The notes under the pieces are model-generated. The model was not told the origin of the DNA. It searched no databases and saw only the letters and a program-made list of their open reading frames with translations. Position numbers and translations under genes: made by a program. A DNA stretch of 64,000 bases from Citrobacter sp. Cu233 (GTDB lineage: Bacteria > Pseudomonadota > Gammaproteobacteria > Enterobacterales > Enterobacteriaceae): the NCBI RefSeq assembly GCF_030332225.1, contig NZ_JAOWIF010000037.1:1-64000 (forward strand), given 5' to 3'. Positions 16,540 to 25,935 of this stretch are shown here, piece by piece. Each line of letters opens with the position of its first letter. The first letter of the stretch is position 1.

Positions 16540-18135
16540 ATGAAACTTTCAAGACCGACACGTTTAGATGGTCGGGTACCGGTACTCTCTGCAGCTGACG
16601 CAATTGATTATATTCCTGATGAAGCCACACTCTGCGTATTAGGCGCTGGCGGTGGGATACTTGAAGCTACAACATTAATTAATGCACTGGCCGAGAAATA
16701 TAAAAATAGCCAATCCCCACGTAATTTGTCGCTAATTAGCCCAACAGGACTGGGCGACCGCGCAGACCGGGGTATTAGTCCACTGGCACAGGAAGGTTTA
16801 GTTAAATGGGCGTTGTGCGGCCACTGGGGACAATCTCCACGGATATCCGACCTCGCGGAACAAAATAAAATTGCGGCCTACAACTATCCACAAGGCGTAT
16901 TAACTCAAACTCTGCGTGCCTCTGCGGCCCATCAGCCAGGTATTTTGAGTGACATCGGCATTGGCACGTTTGTCGATCCTCGTCAACAGGGTGGCAAACT
17001 CAATGAAGTGACCACCGAAGATCTGATCAAACTGGTAGAAATTGATAACAAAGAGTATCTCTACTACAAAGCCATTGCGCCGAATATCGCCTTTATACGC
17101 GCCACCACCTGTGACAGCGAAGGCTACGCCACCTTTGAAGACGAAGTGATGTATCTCGATGCGCTGGTCATTGCGCAGGCCGTGCATAACAACGGCGGCA
17201 TCGTCATGATGCAGGTACAAAAAATGGTCAAGAAAGCCACATTGCACCCTAAAGCAGTGCGGATCCCTGGCTATCTGGTGGATATCGTCGTTATCGATCC
17301 TGAACAGACTCAGCTGTATGGCGGAGCGCCGGTTAACCGCTTTATTTCAGGCGATTTCGTCCTTGATGACAGCCTGCAAACTGCCCTGCCGCTTAACCAA
17401 CGTAAACTGGTAGCCAGACGTGCGCTGTTCGAAATGCGGAAAGGTGCAGTGGGTAACGTTGGCGTAGGAATTGCCGATGGTATTGGTCTCGTCGCGCGTG
17501 AAGAAGGCTGCGCCGATGACTTCATACTGACGGTTGAAACCGGGCCAATCGGTGGTATTACCTCGCAGGGCATTGCTTTTGGGGCCAACGTCAACACCCG
17601 CGCCATTCTGGATATGACCTCCCAGTTTGACTTCTATCACGGTGGCGGGCTTGACGTGTGCTATTTAAGTTTCGCCGAAGTCGATCAGCACGGCAACGTC
17701 GGTGTGCATAAATTCAATGGCAAAATAATGGGCACTGGCGGTTTTATTGATATAAGCGCCACCTCGAAGAAAATTATTTTCTGCGGCACCCTGACAGCCG
17801 GAAGTCTGAAAACAGATGTTACCGACGGCAAATTGAATATCGTGCAGGAAGGTCGGGTGAAGAAATTCGTTAGCGAATTACCTGAAATCACCTTCAGTGG
17901 GAAAATTGCCCTCGAACGTGGACTGGATGTGCGTTACATCACCGAGCGCGCCGTATTTACGTTAAAAGAAGATGGTCTCCATTTAGTGGAAATTGCCCCG
18001 GGAGTTTCTTTACAAGAAGACATTTTGGACAAAATGGATTTCACTCCCGTTATTTCTCCAGACCTGAAACTGATGGACGAAAGATTATTTATCGATGCCA
18101 CGATGGGTTTTGTTTTGCCCGACGCAGCCAATTAA
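16540..18135 (+). CDS. ydiF: Acetate/acyl CoA-transferase YdiF
   Basis: A 531-residue fused alpha-beta family I CoA-transferase, same length as E. coli YdiF, whose structure and short-chain acyl-CoA transferase activity are known. The catalytic glutamate Glu333 sits in TVETGPIGG. A glycine-rich LGAGGGILEATT lies near residue 32. It is followed after 13 bases by ydiO, forming the start of an acyl-CoA gene group. Possible regulation by the CGAATAT repeats upstream. Confidence 0.93.
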   Translation: MKLSRPTRLDGRVPVLSAADAIDYIPDEATLCVLGAGGGILEATTLINALAEKYKNSQSPRNLSLISPTGLGDRADRGISPLAQEGLVKWALCGHWGQSPRISDLAEQNKIAAYNYPQGVLTQTLRASAAHQPGILSDIGIGTFVDPRQQGGKLNEVTTEDLIKLVEIDNKEYLYYKAIAPNIAFIRATTCDSEGYATFEDEVMYLDALVIAQAVHNNGGIVMMQVQKMVKKATLHPKAVRIPGYLVDIVVIDPEQTQLYGGAPVNRFISGDFVLDDSLQTALPLNQRKLVARRALFEMRKGAVGNVGVGIADGIGLVAREEGCADDFILTVETGPIGGITSQGIAFGANVNTRAILDMTSQFDFYHGGGLDVCYLSFAEVDQHGNVGVHKFNGKIMGTGGFIDISATSKKIIFCGTLTAGSLKTDVTDGKLNIVQEGRVKKFVSELPEITFSGKIALERGLDVRYITERAVFTLKEDGLHLVEIAPGVSLQEDILDKMDFTPVISPDLKLMDERLFIDATMGFVLPDAAN

Positions 18136-18148
18136 AAGGAGTATCCTG

Positions 18149-19300
18149 ATGGACTTTTCATTAACTGAAGAACAAGAGCTGCTGCTTGCCAGCATTCGGG
18201 AACTGATCACCAGTAATTTCCCGGAAGAATATTTCCGCACCTGTGATCAAACCTCCACCTACCCTAAAGAATTTATGCGCGCGCTTGCGGATAACGGCAT
18301 TTCGATGCTGGGCGTTCCGGAAGAATTCGGTGGCATTCCGGCAGATTACGTCACGCAAATGCTGGCGCTGATGGAAGTCTCAAAATGTGGTGCACCTGCC
18401 TTTCTGATCACTAACGGTCAGTGTATCCACAGTATGCGCCGTTTTGGCTCCGCAGAGCAGCTACGTAAAACAGCTGAAAGCACCATGGAAACGGGCGATC
18501 CGGCCTATGCGCTGGCGTTAACCGAACCGGGAGCTGGCTCAGATAACAACAGCGCCACCACCAGCTACACCCGCAAAAACGGCAAGGTGTACCTTAACGG
18601 GCAAAAAACCTTTATTACCGGTGCCAAAGAATACCCGTATATGCTGGTCCTGGCTCGCGATCCCGAGCCGAAAGATCCGAAGAAAGCCTTTACCTTGTGG
18701 TGGGTGGATTCGAAGAAACCCGGCATCAAAGTTAATCCGCTGCATAAAATCGGCTGGCACATGTTAAGTACCTGCGAAGTCTATCTTGATGACGTTGAAG
18801 TTGACGAAAGTGATATGGTCGGCGAAGAGGGTATGGGCTTCCTCAACGTGATGTACAACTTCGAGATGGAGCGCCTGATAAACGCAGCACGCAGCACCGG
18901 CTTTGCCGAATGTGCTTTCGAGGATGCCGCTCGTTACGCCAATCAGCGTATCGCCTTTGGTAAACCGATTGGCCATAACCAGATGATCCAGGAAAAACTG
19001 GCGCTGATGGCGGTTAAAATCGAAAACATGCGTAATATGGTATTGAAAGTCGCCTGGCAGGCCGATCAGGAACAATCACTGCGTACCAGTGCGGCGCTGG
19101 CAAAACTGTACTGCGCGCGCACAGCGATGGAAGTTATCGACGACGCGATTCAGATAATGGGTGGTCTGGGTTATACCGATGAGGCCCGTGTATCCCGGTT
19201 CTGGCGTGATGTACGCTGTGAACGCATTGGCGGTGGCACCGATGAAATCATGATCTACGTCGCCGGACGTCAGATCCTGAAAGATTATCAAAACAAGTAA
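18149..19300 (+). CDS. ydiO: Acyl-CoA dehydrogenase/enoyl-CoA reductase-like YdiO
   Basis: A 383-residue acyl-CoA dehydrogenase-family flavoprotein, equal in length to E. coli YdiO and related to CaiA. Motifs: LTEPGAGSDN near residue 129 and the C-terminal RIGGGTDEI. At the position of the usual catalytic glutamate (YEGTNEI) there is Gly362, so the base must lie elsewhere or the enzyme runs as an enoyl-CoA reductase. E. coli ydiO with ydiQRST has been used in reversal of beta-oxidation. The start at 18149 has AAGGAG upstream. Convergent with ydiP. Confidence 0.9.
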   Translation: MDFSLTEEQELLLASIRELITSNFPEEYFRTCDQTSTYPKEFMRALADNGISMLGVPEEFGGIPADYVTQMLALMEVSKCGAPAFLITNGQCIHSMRRFGSAEQLRKTAESTMETGDPAYALALTEPGAGSDNNSATTSYTRKNGKVYLNGQKTFITGAKEYPYMLVLARDPEPKDPKKAFTLWWVDSKKPGIKVNPLHKIGWHMLSTCEVYLDDVEVDESDMVGEEGMGFLNVMYNFEMERLINAARSTGFAECAFEDAARYANQRIAFGKPIGHNQMIQEKLALMAVKIENMRNMVLKVAWQADQEQSLRTSAALAKLYCARTAMEVIDDAIQIMGGLGYTDEARVSRFWRDVRCERIGGGTDEIMIYVAGRQILKDYQNK

Positions 19301-19305
19301 GCCGT

Positions 19306-19351
19306 TCTGTCATCCGGATAGTGGATAAACGCTATCCGGACTTTCGACAGA
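19306..19351. terminator. Stem-loop between convergent ydiO and ydiP
   Basis: Nested inverted repeats: TCTGTC...GACAGA outside and TCCGGATAG (19313-19321) with CTATCCGGA (19332-19340) inside. There is no long T-run, but the position between convergent genes suggests a shared terminator. Confidence 0.5.
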
Positions 19352-19354
19352 AAA

Positions 19355-20245
19355 TCAGACTTCCGGCTGCAGGCATTCCTGCTCAGTGAGATTATTTTTA
19401 AACTGCTTACGATAATCGCTGGGAGTACACCCTACGTGTCGCTGAAAGAGTTTGGCAAAGTGATCAACATTTTCATACCCTACCCGCCACGAGATTTCCG
19501 CTAACGACGCTTCCGTATTCGTCAGCGAAAATTTTGCTTCCGTCATCCGCCGTTGAATAACATAATTAATCGGCGAAATACGATATTCTTTAGTGAATTC
19601 ATGACAGATATAACTCACACTGGCGCGAAATTTTTTAGACAACTGATCAAGTGTGATTTTTTCGCGAAAGTTGTTATTCAAATACACCAGAACATCTTTA
19701 ATTAACACGTCTTTTTTAATATACCCCTGTTCCGAGCGATAAGCATTTTTAAAGTTTTCGTAATACAAGACGGTTAATGCGTAGGCAAAGGCATCATAAG
19801 CAGAGGATGACAGATTATTTTTACACTGCGGTATCATAATACTCAGTTCATTAAAAATACTCTTAATAACCTCCTTTCCCTGGCCGACGCTAATGACCGG
19901 ACACGAATGTAACTGCAACAACTGGTTATCCTGCCAGCCATTGAAACGAAAACCGTACAGTGCACAGGTATAGGTAGTGGCAGGCGCGCTGCTATCCGAG
20001 GCGACGGCATGTAACCGCCCTTGTTCTATCACTACAATATCCCCGGCGTGAGCGACGTACAGTGAAGAATCAATGATTAATCGCGCGACACCTTTTTTGA
20101 CAAAGATAAGCTCTGTTTCATTGTCATGCACATGGTGACCAGACTCCCAGTTAGGATCATCACTGATGACGAATCGCGAAAATCTGGGGGTCTTCCCCTG
20201 CTCAAAAAGGGTTTCCATGGCATTATCAAAACATCGTTGATACAT
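19355..20245 (-). CDS. ydiP: AraC-family transcriptional regulator YdiP
   Basis: A 296-residue AraC/XylS regulator with an N-terminal cupin-like sensing domain (HHVHDNETE near residue 38) and two C-terminal helix-turn-helix units (about residues 190-290, with ITLDQLSKKFRAS and AEISWRVGYENVDHFAKLFQRHVG). The start at 20245 (MYQRCF) fits the E. coli protein. It is divergent from ydiQRST and convergent with ydiFO, so it is the natural candidate for their local control. Confidence 0.9.
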   Translation of the reverse strand: MYQRCFDNAMETLFEQGKTPRFSRFVISDDPNWESGHHVHDNETELIFVKKGVARLIIDSSLYVAHAGDIVVIEQGRLHAVASDSSAPATTYTCALYGFRFNGWQDNQLLQLHSCPVISVGQGKEVIKSIFNELSIMIPQCKNNLSSSAYDAFAYALTVLYYENFKNAYRSEQGYIKKDVLIKDVLVYLNNNFREKITLDQLSKKFRASVSYICHEFTKEYRISPINYVIQRRMTEAKFSLTNTEASLAEISWRVGYENVDHFAKLFQRHVGCTPSDYRKQFKNNLTEQECLQPEV

Positions 20246-20754
20246 GACAGCCTCCACCTTTAGATGGTAAATACGCGGAAAGTTAATAGTGTTAAATGAA
20301 AACGATTAACTACGTTATACAACGATATTCTATCCAGGCGAAACAAAATTATTTGCACCGCCTGCAAGATGACACTTCTTGCTCAAGAACGCTGTTAGCC
20401 TGCGTTATTTACGTTTTATCCTCATTGAAAATAATAAATGTTATTAACGCAACATTAACGATTTACATATCAGAAACAAATACCCTCAGATATCGATTAA
20501 AAATATGATGCTTTTCTCAATTCCCCTCTCGACTCTTGTTTTCGTGGTGTAATCTTCTGCACACAATATTTACCCCTCGTTTAAAAACTGAGCATTCCCA
20601 TTGCACATTTTTCTGCAAGATTGTTGGGAATGAAAACAGATTGCCCCGTCGAAAACAGGCCCCTCTCTGCCGCACACTATTTTCAGTCAAATTTTCCCTA
20701 CTGCCGATAATGACGCGCACCGTCATCATCCGAACGTGACTCACTGGAGATGCC
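20246..20754. promoter_or_regulatory. AT-rich ydiP-ydiQ divergent control region
   Basis: About 500 bases without a convincing gene. It contains AT-rich sequence near ydiP and, at 20593-20632, a hairpin: CATTCCCA paired with TGGGAATG, enclosing TTGCA/TGCAA. Open frames here lack ribosome sites and conservation. The hairpin could be an operator or a leader structure of the ydiQ transcript. Confidence 0.5.
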
Positions 20755-21519
20755 ATGAAAATAATAACCTGCTTTAAGTTGGTGCCTGAAGAACAGGACA
20801 TTGTTGTTACCCCAGAGCGCTCGCTTAACTTTGATCGGGCCGATGCCAAAATCAGTCAATTTGATCTGAATGCGATCGAAGCCGCCACACAACTTACCGC
20901 TGAAGGCGATGAGATTGTCGCCTTAACGGTGGGCGGCTCCTTGTTGCAAAATTCTAAAGTACGTAAAGACGTGCTATCCCGCGGTCCGGATAGCCTGTTT
21001 ATGGTGCAGGACCCACAACTGGAACATGCGCTGCCGCGCGATACTGCCCAGGCACTGGCTTGTGCGGCTAAAAACATTGAATTCGATCTGATGCTGTTCG
21101 GTGAAGGGTCCGGCGATATCTACGCACAACAGGTCGGTTTACTGGTAGGCGAGCTCCTACAGCTTCCTGTGATTAACGCGGTAAGCAACATCCAACGTAG
21201 CGGCGACCGCATTCTGGTTGAGCGCACCCTTGAAGATGAAGTCGAAGTCATTGACCTGTCGCTCCCGGCAGTAATTTGCGTGACCTCAGATATCAATACA
21301 CCGCGGATTCCATCAATGAAAGCCATTCTTGGTGCCGGCAAAAAACCCGTCACACCATGGCAGGCCAGCGATATTGGCTGGACGCCAGCGTCACCACTAG
21401 CGGAATTAGTCAGCCTTAGCGTTCCACCGCAGACAGAACGCAAGCACATCATTTTGGAAAATGACTCAGCAGAAGCCATTGCCGAACTGGCCGAACATCT
21501 GAAAAAAGCCCTGAACTAA
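20755..21519 (+). CDS. ydiQ: Electron transfer flavoprotein beta-like YdiQ (FixA homologue)
   Basis: A 254-residue ETF beta/FixA-family protein beginning MKIITCFKLVPEEQDI, like E. coli YdiQ. The SRGPDSLFMV segment near residue 78 and LLVGELLQLPVIN near 129 are typical. It should pair with YdiR to form an electron-transfer flavoprotein that delivers electrons to or from YdiO. First gene of ydiQRST, preceded by the 500-base control region. Confidence 0.9.
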   Translation: MKIITCFKLVPEEQDIVVTPERSLNFDRADAKISQFDLNAIEAATQLTAEGDEIVALTVGGSLLQNSKVRKDVLSRGPDSLFMVQDPQLEHALPRDTAQALACAAKNIEFDLMLFGEGSGDIYAQQVGLLVGELLQLPVINAVSNIQRSGDRILVERTLEDEVEVIDLSLPAVICVTSDINTPRIPSMKAILGAGKKPVTPWQASDIGWTPASPLAELVSLSVPPQTERKHIILENDSAEAIAELAEHLKKALN

Positions 21520-21540
21520 GCCCAACGGAGAACAATCATC

Positions 21541-22476
21541 ATGAGTAAATTAGCCAACGTATGGGTGTTTAGCGATAACGTAGAACGCTATGCGGAATTA
21601 ATGACCGGTGCCCGCCAGTGGGGCGAGCAGGTACACCTTATTGTGCAGGGCAACGAACAGGTCGAGCAGGTTAAAACGCTGGGTGCCGATGACATCATCG
21701 TGCTCGAACACGCCAGTGGACTGCAGCGTGTTGAAAACTACGCCGAAACTGTCTCAGCCTTACTGCAAACGCACACCGGCCTATTGCTGATGCCTGCGTC
21801 TAAACGCGCAAAATCACTGGGCGCGCGGTTAAGCATTCAACTCAATGCGGCGATGGTAAACGACGCCACAACGGTCACTCTCGATGCCGGTGCGCTGTTT
21901 GCAGAACACCGTATGTATGGCGGTCTGGCATTCGGTAAAGAAAAACTGAATAGCGCGCTGGCGATTATCACGCTTGCCCCTGGCATGTTTGAACCAGTAG
22001 AAGCAAATCCTGCGCACACTTGTCCTGTCGTCTCAGCACCTTATATCACGCCACTTCATGAAATTGTTTGTCAGGAACGTCGGGCCAAATCCCTCAGCAG
22101 CGTGGATCTCAGCAAAGCCAAACGCGTGGTTGGCGTCGGTCGTGGCCTGGTGGCCGAGAGCGATCTGCAGATGGTACGCAATCTTGCCGCCGTTCTGGGT
22201 GCCGAAGTGGGTTGTTCACGCCCTATTGCTGAAGGTGAAAACTGGATGGAGCGCGAGCGCTATATTGGCGTTTCCGGTGTGCTGTTGAAATCAGATTTGT
22301 ACCTGACACTGGGCATCTCAGGACAAATTCAACATATGGTCGGCGGGAACGGCGCGAAGATTATAGTCGCCATCAATAAAGATAAAAAAGCCCCTATCTT
22401 CAACTACGCCGATTACGGTCTGGTTGGTGACATTTACAAAGTCGTCCCGGCCCTTATCGAACAGCTCAGTCGCTAA
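21541..22476 (+). CDS. ydiR: Electron transfer flavoprotein alpha-like YdiR (FixB homologue)
   Basis: A 311-residue ETF alpha/FixB protein. The C-terminal FAD-binding region is evident: VGVGRGL near residue 197, YIGVSG near 241 and GISGQIQHMVGG near 259. It starts 21 bases after ydiQ and forms the large subunit of the ETF with YdiQ. Same order as in E. coli and in the fixABCX carnitine cluster. Confidence 0.92.
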   Translation: MSKLANVWVFSDNVERYAELMTGARQWGEQVHLIVQGNEQVEQVKTLGADDIIVLEHASGLQRVENYAETVSALLQTHTGLLLMPASKRAKSLGARLSIQLNAAMVNDATTVTLDAGALFAEHRMYGGLAFGKEKLNSALAIITLAPGMFEPVEANPAHTCPVVSAPYITPLHEIVCQERRAKSLSSVDLSKAKRVVGVGRGLVAESDLQMVRNLAAVLGAEVGCSRPIAEGENWMERERYIGVSGVLLKSDLYLTLGISGQIQHMVGGNGAKIIVAINKDKKAPIFNYADYGLVGDIYKVVPALIEQLSR

Positions 22477-22533
22477 CTGCCACATTTAACGCACATATCC
22501 CGCTGCACTCGCGGCGGGAAAGGAGCAAATAAC

Positions 22534-23823
22534 ATGTCAGATGAGAAATTTGATGCCATTGTGGTCGGTGCTGGCGTGGCGGGTGCAGTAGCGGGTTACG
22601 TGATGGCCCAGGCAGGGCTGGACGTGCTGGTTATTGAGCGCGGAAACAGTGCTGGCAGCAAAAATATGACCGGTGGACGGCTCTACACACATAGCCTTGA
22701 GCACATTATGCCCGGCTTCGCAGTGGAAGCCCCTGTCGAACGGATAGTTACCCGCGAAAAAATCTCTTTCCTTACCGAAGAAAGTGCCGTCACCCTCGAT
22801 TTCCATCGTGAAAAAGACAATAGCCCGGCGCAGGACTCATATACCGTATTGCGCAACAGGCTTGATCCCTGGTTGATGGAAAAGGCCGAACAGGCCGGGG
22901 CTCAATTTATTCCGGGCGTTCGCGTCGATTCCCTGATTCGGGAAGGGAACAAAGTCACTGGCGTGCAGGCAGGTGACGATATCCTGGAAGCCAATATCGT
23001 TATCCTGGCTGATGGCGTCAATTCTATGCTGGGACGTTCACTGGGAATGGTACCGACCTCTGCGGCGCAGCATTATGCCGTTGGCGTAAAAGAGCTGATC
23101 GGCCTGCCACCAGCAGTCATTGCAGATCGTTTTAATCTATCAGGAAATGAAGGTGCCGCCTGGTTGTTTGCCGGTTCGCCATCTCATGGTCTGATGGGCG
23201 GGGGTTTCCTGTACACCAACAAAGACTCCCTCTCTCTGGGACTGGTATGTGGTCTGGGCGATATCGAGCATGCGACAAAAAGCATTCCACAAATGCTGGA
23301 AGATTTTAAACAACACCCTACTATTCGCCCACTGATCGCCGGCGGTGAGCTGCTGGAGTATTCTGCGCACATGGTGCCGGAAGGCGGTCTGGCGATGGTA
23401 CCGAAGCTGGTTGATGACGGTGTGATGATCGTCGGCGACGCCGCCGGTTTTTGTCTGAACCTGGGCTACACCGTGCGCGGCATGGATTTAGCGATTGCTT
23501 CAGCAGAGGCTGCGGCCAAAACCGCTATTGCAGCGAAAGAACGTCAGGATTTCTCCGCCAGCAGCCTGATGGACTACAAACGCGCCCTTGAACAGGGTTG
23601 TGTGATGCGTGATTTACAGCATTTCCGTAAGATCCCCGCGCTCATGGAAAACCCCCGTTTGTTTACCCAATATCCGCGCATGGTGGCCGATATCATGAGC
23701 GACATGTTCACCGTTGATGGCAGCCCAAACCAGCCAATTCGCAAGACCATTTTGTCCCATGCGAAGCAGATTGGGCTGATGAATCTACTGAAAGATGGCA
23801 TCAAGGGAGCAACCGCGCTATGA
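22534..23823 (+). CDS. ydiS: FixC-like FAD dehydrogenase YdiS
   Basis: A 429-residue flavoprotein of the ETF-quinone oxidoreductase/FixC family. The N-terminal Rossmann motif GAGVAG lies at residues 12-17, and GDAAGFCLN near residue 304 is the second FAD contact. It overlaps ydiT by four bases (ATGA), consistent with a YdiS-YdiT complex that passes electrons between the ETF and the quinone or ferredoxin pool. Confidence 0.92.
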   Translation: MSDEKFDAIVVGAGVAGAVAGYVMAQAGLDVLVIERGNSAGSKNMTGGRLYTHSLEHIMPGFAVEAPVERIVTREKISFLTEESAVTLDFHREKDNSPAQDSYTVLRNRLDPWLMEKAEQAGAQFIPGVRVDSLIREGNKVTGVQAGDDILEANIVILADGVNSMLGRSLGMVPTSAAQHYAVGVKELIGLPPAVIADRFNLSGNEGAAWLFAGSPSHGLMGGGFLYTNKDSLSLGLVCGLGDIEHATKSIPQMLEDFKQHPTIRPLIAGGELLEYSAHMVPEGGLAMVPKLVDDGVMIVGDAAGFCLNLGYTVRGMDLAIASAEAAAKTAIAAKERQDFSASSLMDYKRALEQGCVMRDLQHFRKIPALMENPRLFTQYPRMVADIMSDMFTVDGSPNQPIRKTILSHAKQIGLMNLLKDGIKGATAL

Positions 23824-24113
23824 GTCAGGACAACACCGTAAATGTTGACGTCAAACTGGGCGTTAACAAATTCAATGTCGATGAGGGGCATCCGCACATC
23901 ATCCTTGCCGAACATCCTGACATGAAAGAATTTCACAAATTGCTGAAAGCCTGTCCTGCTGGACTGTATAAGCAGGACGAAAGTGGAAATATCCATTTTG
24001 ATTCCGCAGGCTGCCTGGAATGTGGTACCTGCCGGGTTCTGTGCGGTTCCACTATCCTCGAACAATGGGAATACCCGGTTGGGACATTTGGTGTGGATTT
24101 CCGTTACGGCTAA
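23820..24113 (+). CDS. ydiT: Ferredoxin-like protein YdiT (FixX homologue)
   Basis: A 97-residue FixX-type ferredoxin-like protein. The cysteines lie in ACPAGLY and CLECGTCRVLC, enough for one 4Fe-4S cluster. It is translationally coupled to ydiS through an ATGA overlap. It is probably the small electron carrier subunit of the ETF dehydrogenase complex. Confidence 0.92.
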   Translation: MSQDNTVNVDVKLGVNKFNVDEGHPHIILAEHPDMKEFHKLLKACPAGLYKQDESGNIHFDSAGCLECGTCRVLCGSTILEQWEYPVGTFGVDFRYG

Positions 24114-24132
24114 CACGTATCGCCAGTTGTAC

Positions 24133-24160
24133 GCCGGATACAGCACATCTGTTATCCGGC
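24133..24160. repeat. REP-like stem-loop between ydiT and fadK
   Basis: GCCGGATA (24133-24140) and TATCCGGC (24153-24160) form an inverted repeat with a 12-base loop. It resembles one half of a REP element and may stabilise or separate the ydiT and fadK messages. Confidence 0.5.
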
Positions 24161-24194
24161 AGGACGTGTACCGAAATTATCCAGGGAATAACTC

Positions 24195-25841
24195 ATGAGT
24201 GTCACATTAACGTTTAATGCCGAACGTCGGGAAGCTTATCGACAACAAGGATTTTGGGGGGATGCATCGCTGGGTGATTACTGGAGCCAGACCACCCAGG
24301 CAATGCCGGACAAAATCGCTGTGGTCGATAACCACGGCGATTCATACACCTACGCCGCGCTCGACAGTGCGGCCAGCCGTCTGGCGACCTGGTTGTTAGC
24401 CTGCGGAATCCAGCCAGGTGACCGCGTCGCCTTTCAATTACCCGGCTGGTGTGAATTTACTCTTATCTATCTGGCCTGTCTGAAAACCGGGGCGGTTTCC
24501 GTACCACTACTTCCTGCCTGGCGCGAAGCCGAGCTGGTATGGGTACTGAACAAATGCAAGGCAAAGATTTTTTTCGCACCTACGCTGTTTAAGCAAACCC
24601 GACCAGTGGATCTGATCCTGCCCTTGCAAAACCAGCTGGCGCATCTGCAACAGATTGTTGCCGTCGATAAGCTGGCCCCCGCGACAGACTCACTGGCACT
24701 CAGCCAGCTTCTTTTATCACCACCATTAACTCAGCCCATTAGTGTACATGCCGATGAACTGGCTGCGGTACTGTTTACCTCCGGAACAGAGGGGATGCCC
24801 AAAGGGGTAATGCTGACCCACAACAACATCCTGGCCAGTGAACGCACCTATTGTGCCCGTCTTAATCTCACCTGGCTGGATGTATTTTTAATGCCCGCGC
24901 CACTTGGCCATGCTACCGGTTTTTTACATGGCGTGACCGCACCGTTTTTAATTGGTGCACGCAGCGTACTGCTGGATATTTTCACTCCCGAAGCCTGTCT
25001 CGAATTGCTGGTACAACAGCGCTGTACCTGCGTACTCGGCGCCACACCGTTCGTCTATGACATGCTGTGTAGCGTGGAAAAACATCCCTACGATCTCTCG
25101 TCGTTACGCTTTTTCTTATGCGGCGGCACCACTATTCCGAAAAAAATAGCCCGCGATTGTCAGCAGCTCGGCATTAAACTTTTAAGCGTCTATGGTTCAA
25201 CAGAAAGCTCGCCGCACGCGGTAGTCAATCTTGATGATTCGCTTTCCCGCATGATGAACACCGACGGATATGCCGCAGCCGGCGTGGAAATTAAAGTCGT
25301 CGATGAGGCACGTAACACGTTGCCTGCGGGTATGGAAGGAGAAGAGGCATCCCGCGGACCCAATGTTTTTATGGGCTACCTTGATGAACCTGAACTGACC
25401 GCCCGAGCACTGGATAATGACGGCTGGTATTACAGCGGCGATTTATGCCGAATGGACGAGGCCGGATACATCAAAATCACCGGGCGTAAGAAAGATATTA
25501 TTGTGCGCGGTGGGGAAAATATCAGTAGCCGCGAGGTCGAGGATATTCTGTTGCAGCATCCGCGTATCCATGATGCCTGCGTTGTGGCAATGCCGGACGA
25601 TCGTTTAGGCGAAAGATCGTGTGCGTATGTGGTGCTAAAACCTCCGCACCATTCGCTGTCGCTGGAGTCTGTCGTGGCCTTTTTTAGCCGTAAACGGGTA
25701 GCAAAATACAAGTACCCGGAGCACATCGTGGTTGTCGAGAATTTACCGCGCACGGCGTCTGGCAAGATCCAAAAATTTCAGCTACGGAAGGATATTATTC
25801 AGCGCTTAAGCGTGGAGAACATGGAGAGCGTTGAAGGGTAA
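24195..25841 (+). CDS. fadK: Short/medium-chain acyl-CoA synthetase FadK (YdiD)
   Basis: A 548-residue AMP-forming acyl-CoA ligase. The P-loop-like motif FTSGTEGMPKG spans about residues 194-204, YGSTES lies near 335, the hinge region GRKKDIIVRGGENI near 430, and the C-terminal catalytic lysine Lys524 in TASGKIQK. In E. coli FadK activates short to medium fatty acids, mainly in anaerobic growth. Last gene of the ydiF-to-fadK group, 81 bases after ydiT. Confidence 0.92.
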   Translation: MSVTLTFNAERREAYRQQGFWGDASLGDYWSQTTQAMPDKIAVVDNHGDSYTYAALDSAASRLATWLLACGIQPGDRVAFQLPGWCEFTLIYLACLKTGAVSVPLLPAWREAELVWVLNKCKAKIFFAPTLFKQTRPVDLILPLQNQLAHLQQIVAVDKLAPATDSLALSQLLLSPPLTQPISVHADELAAVLFTSGTEGMPKGVMLTHNNILASERTYCARLNLTWLDVFLMPAPLGHATGFLHGVTAPFLIGARSVLLDIFTPEACLELLVQQRCTCVLGATPFVYDMLCSVEKHPYDLSSLRFFLCGGTTIPKKIARDCQQLGIKLLSVYGSTESSPHAVVNLDDSLSRMMNTDGYAAAGVEIKVVDEARNTLPAGMEGEEASRGPNVFMGYLDEPELTARALDNDGWYYSGDLCRMDEAGYIKITGRKKDIIVRGGENISSREVEDILLQHPRIHDACVVAMPDDRLGERSCAYVVLKPPHHSLSLESVVAFFSRKRVAKYKYPEHIVVVENLPRTASGKIQKFQLRKDIIQRLSVENMESVEG

Positions 25842-25843
25842 AG

Positions 25844-25930
25844 TGCCGGATGGCGATGCTAACGCGTCTTACCCGGCCTACGTTGAATGCCAATCGTAGG
25901 CTGGTAAGGCGTTTACGCCGCCATCCGGCA
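25844..25930. repeat. REP/BIME element
   Basis: TGCCGGATGGCG at one end and CGCCATCCGGCA at the other, with the inner CCTACG...CGTAGG pair, form a typical two-unit REP element between the convergent fadK and ppsA genes. It probably protects 3' ends or blocks read-through. Confidence 0.85.
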
Positions 25931-25935
25931 TCATG

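Noticed and set aside
20296-20508. A 70-codon plus-strand frame between ydiP and ydiQ
   Set aside because: AT-rich, no ribosome site, composition of noncoding DNA; treated as control region.
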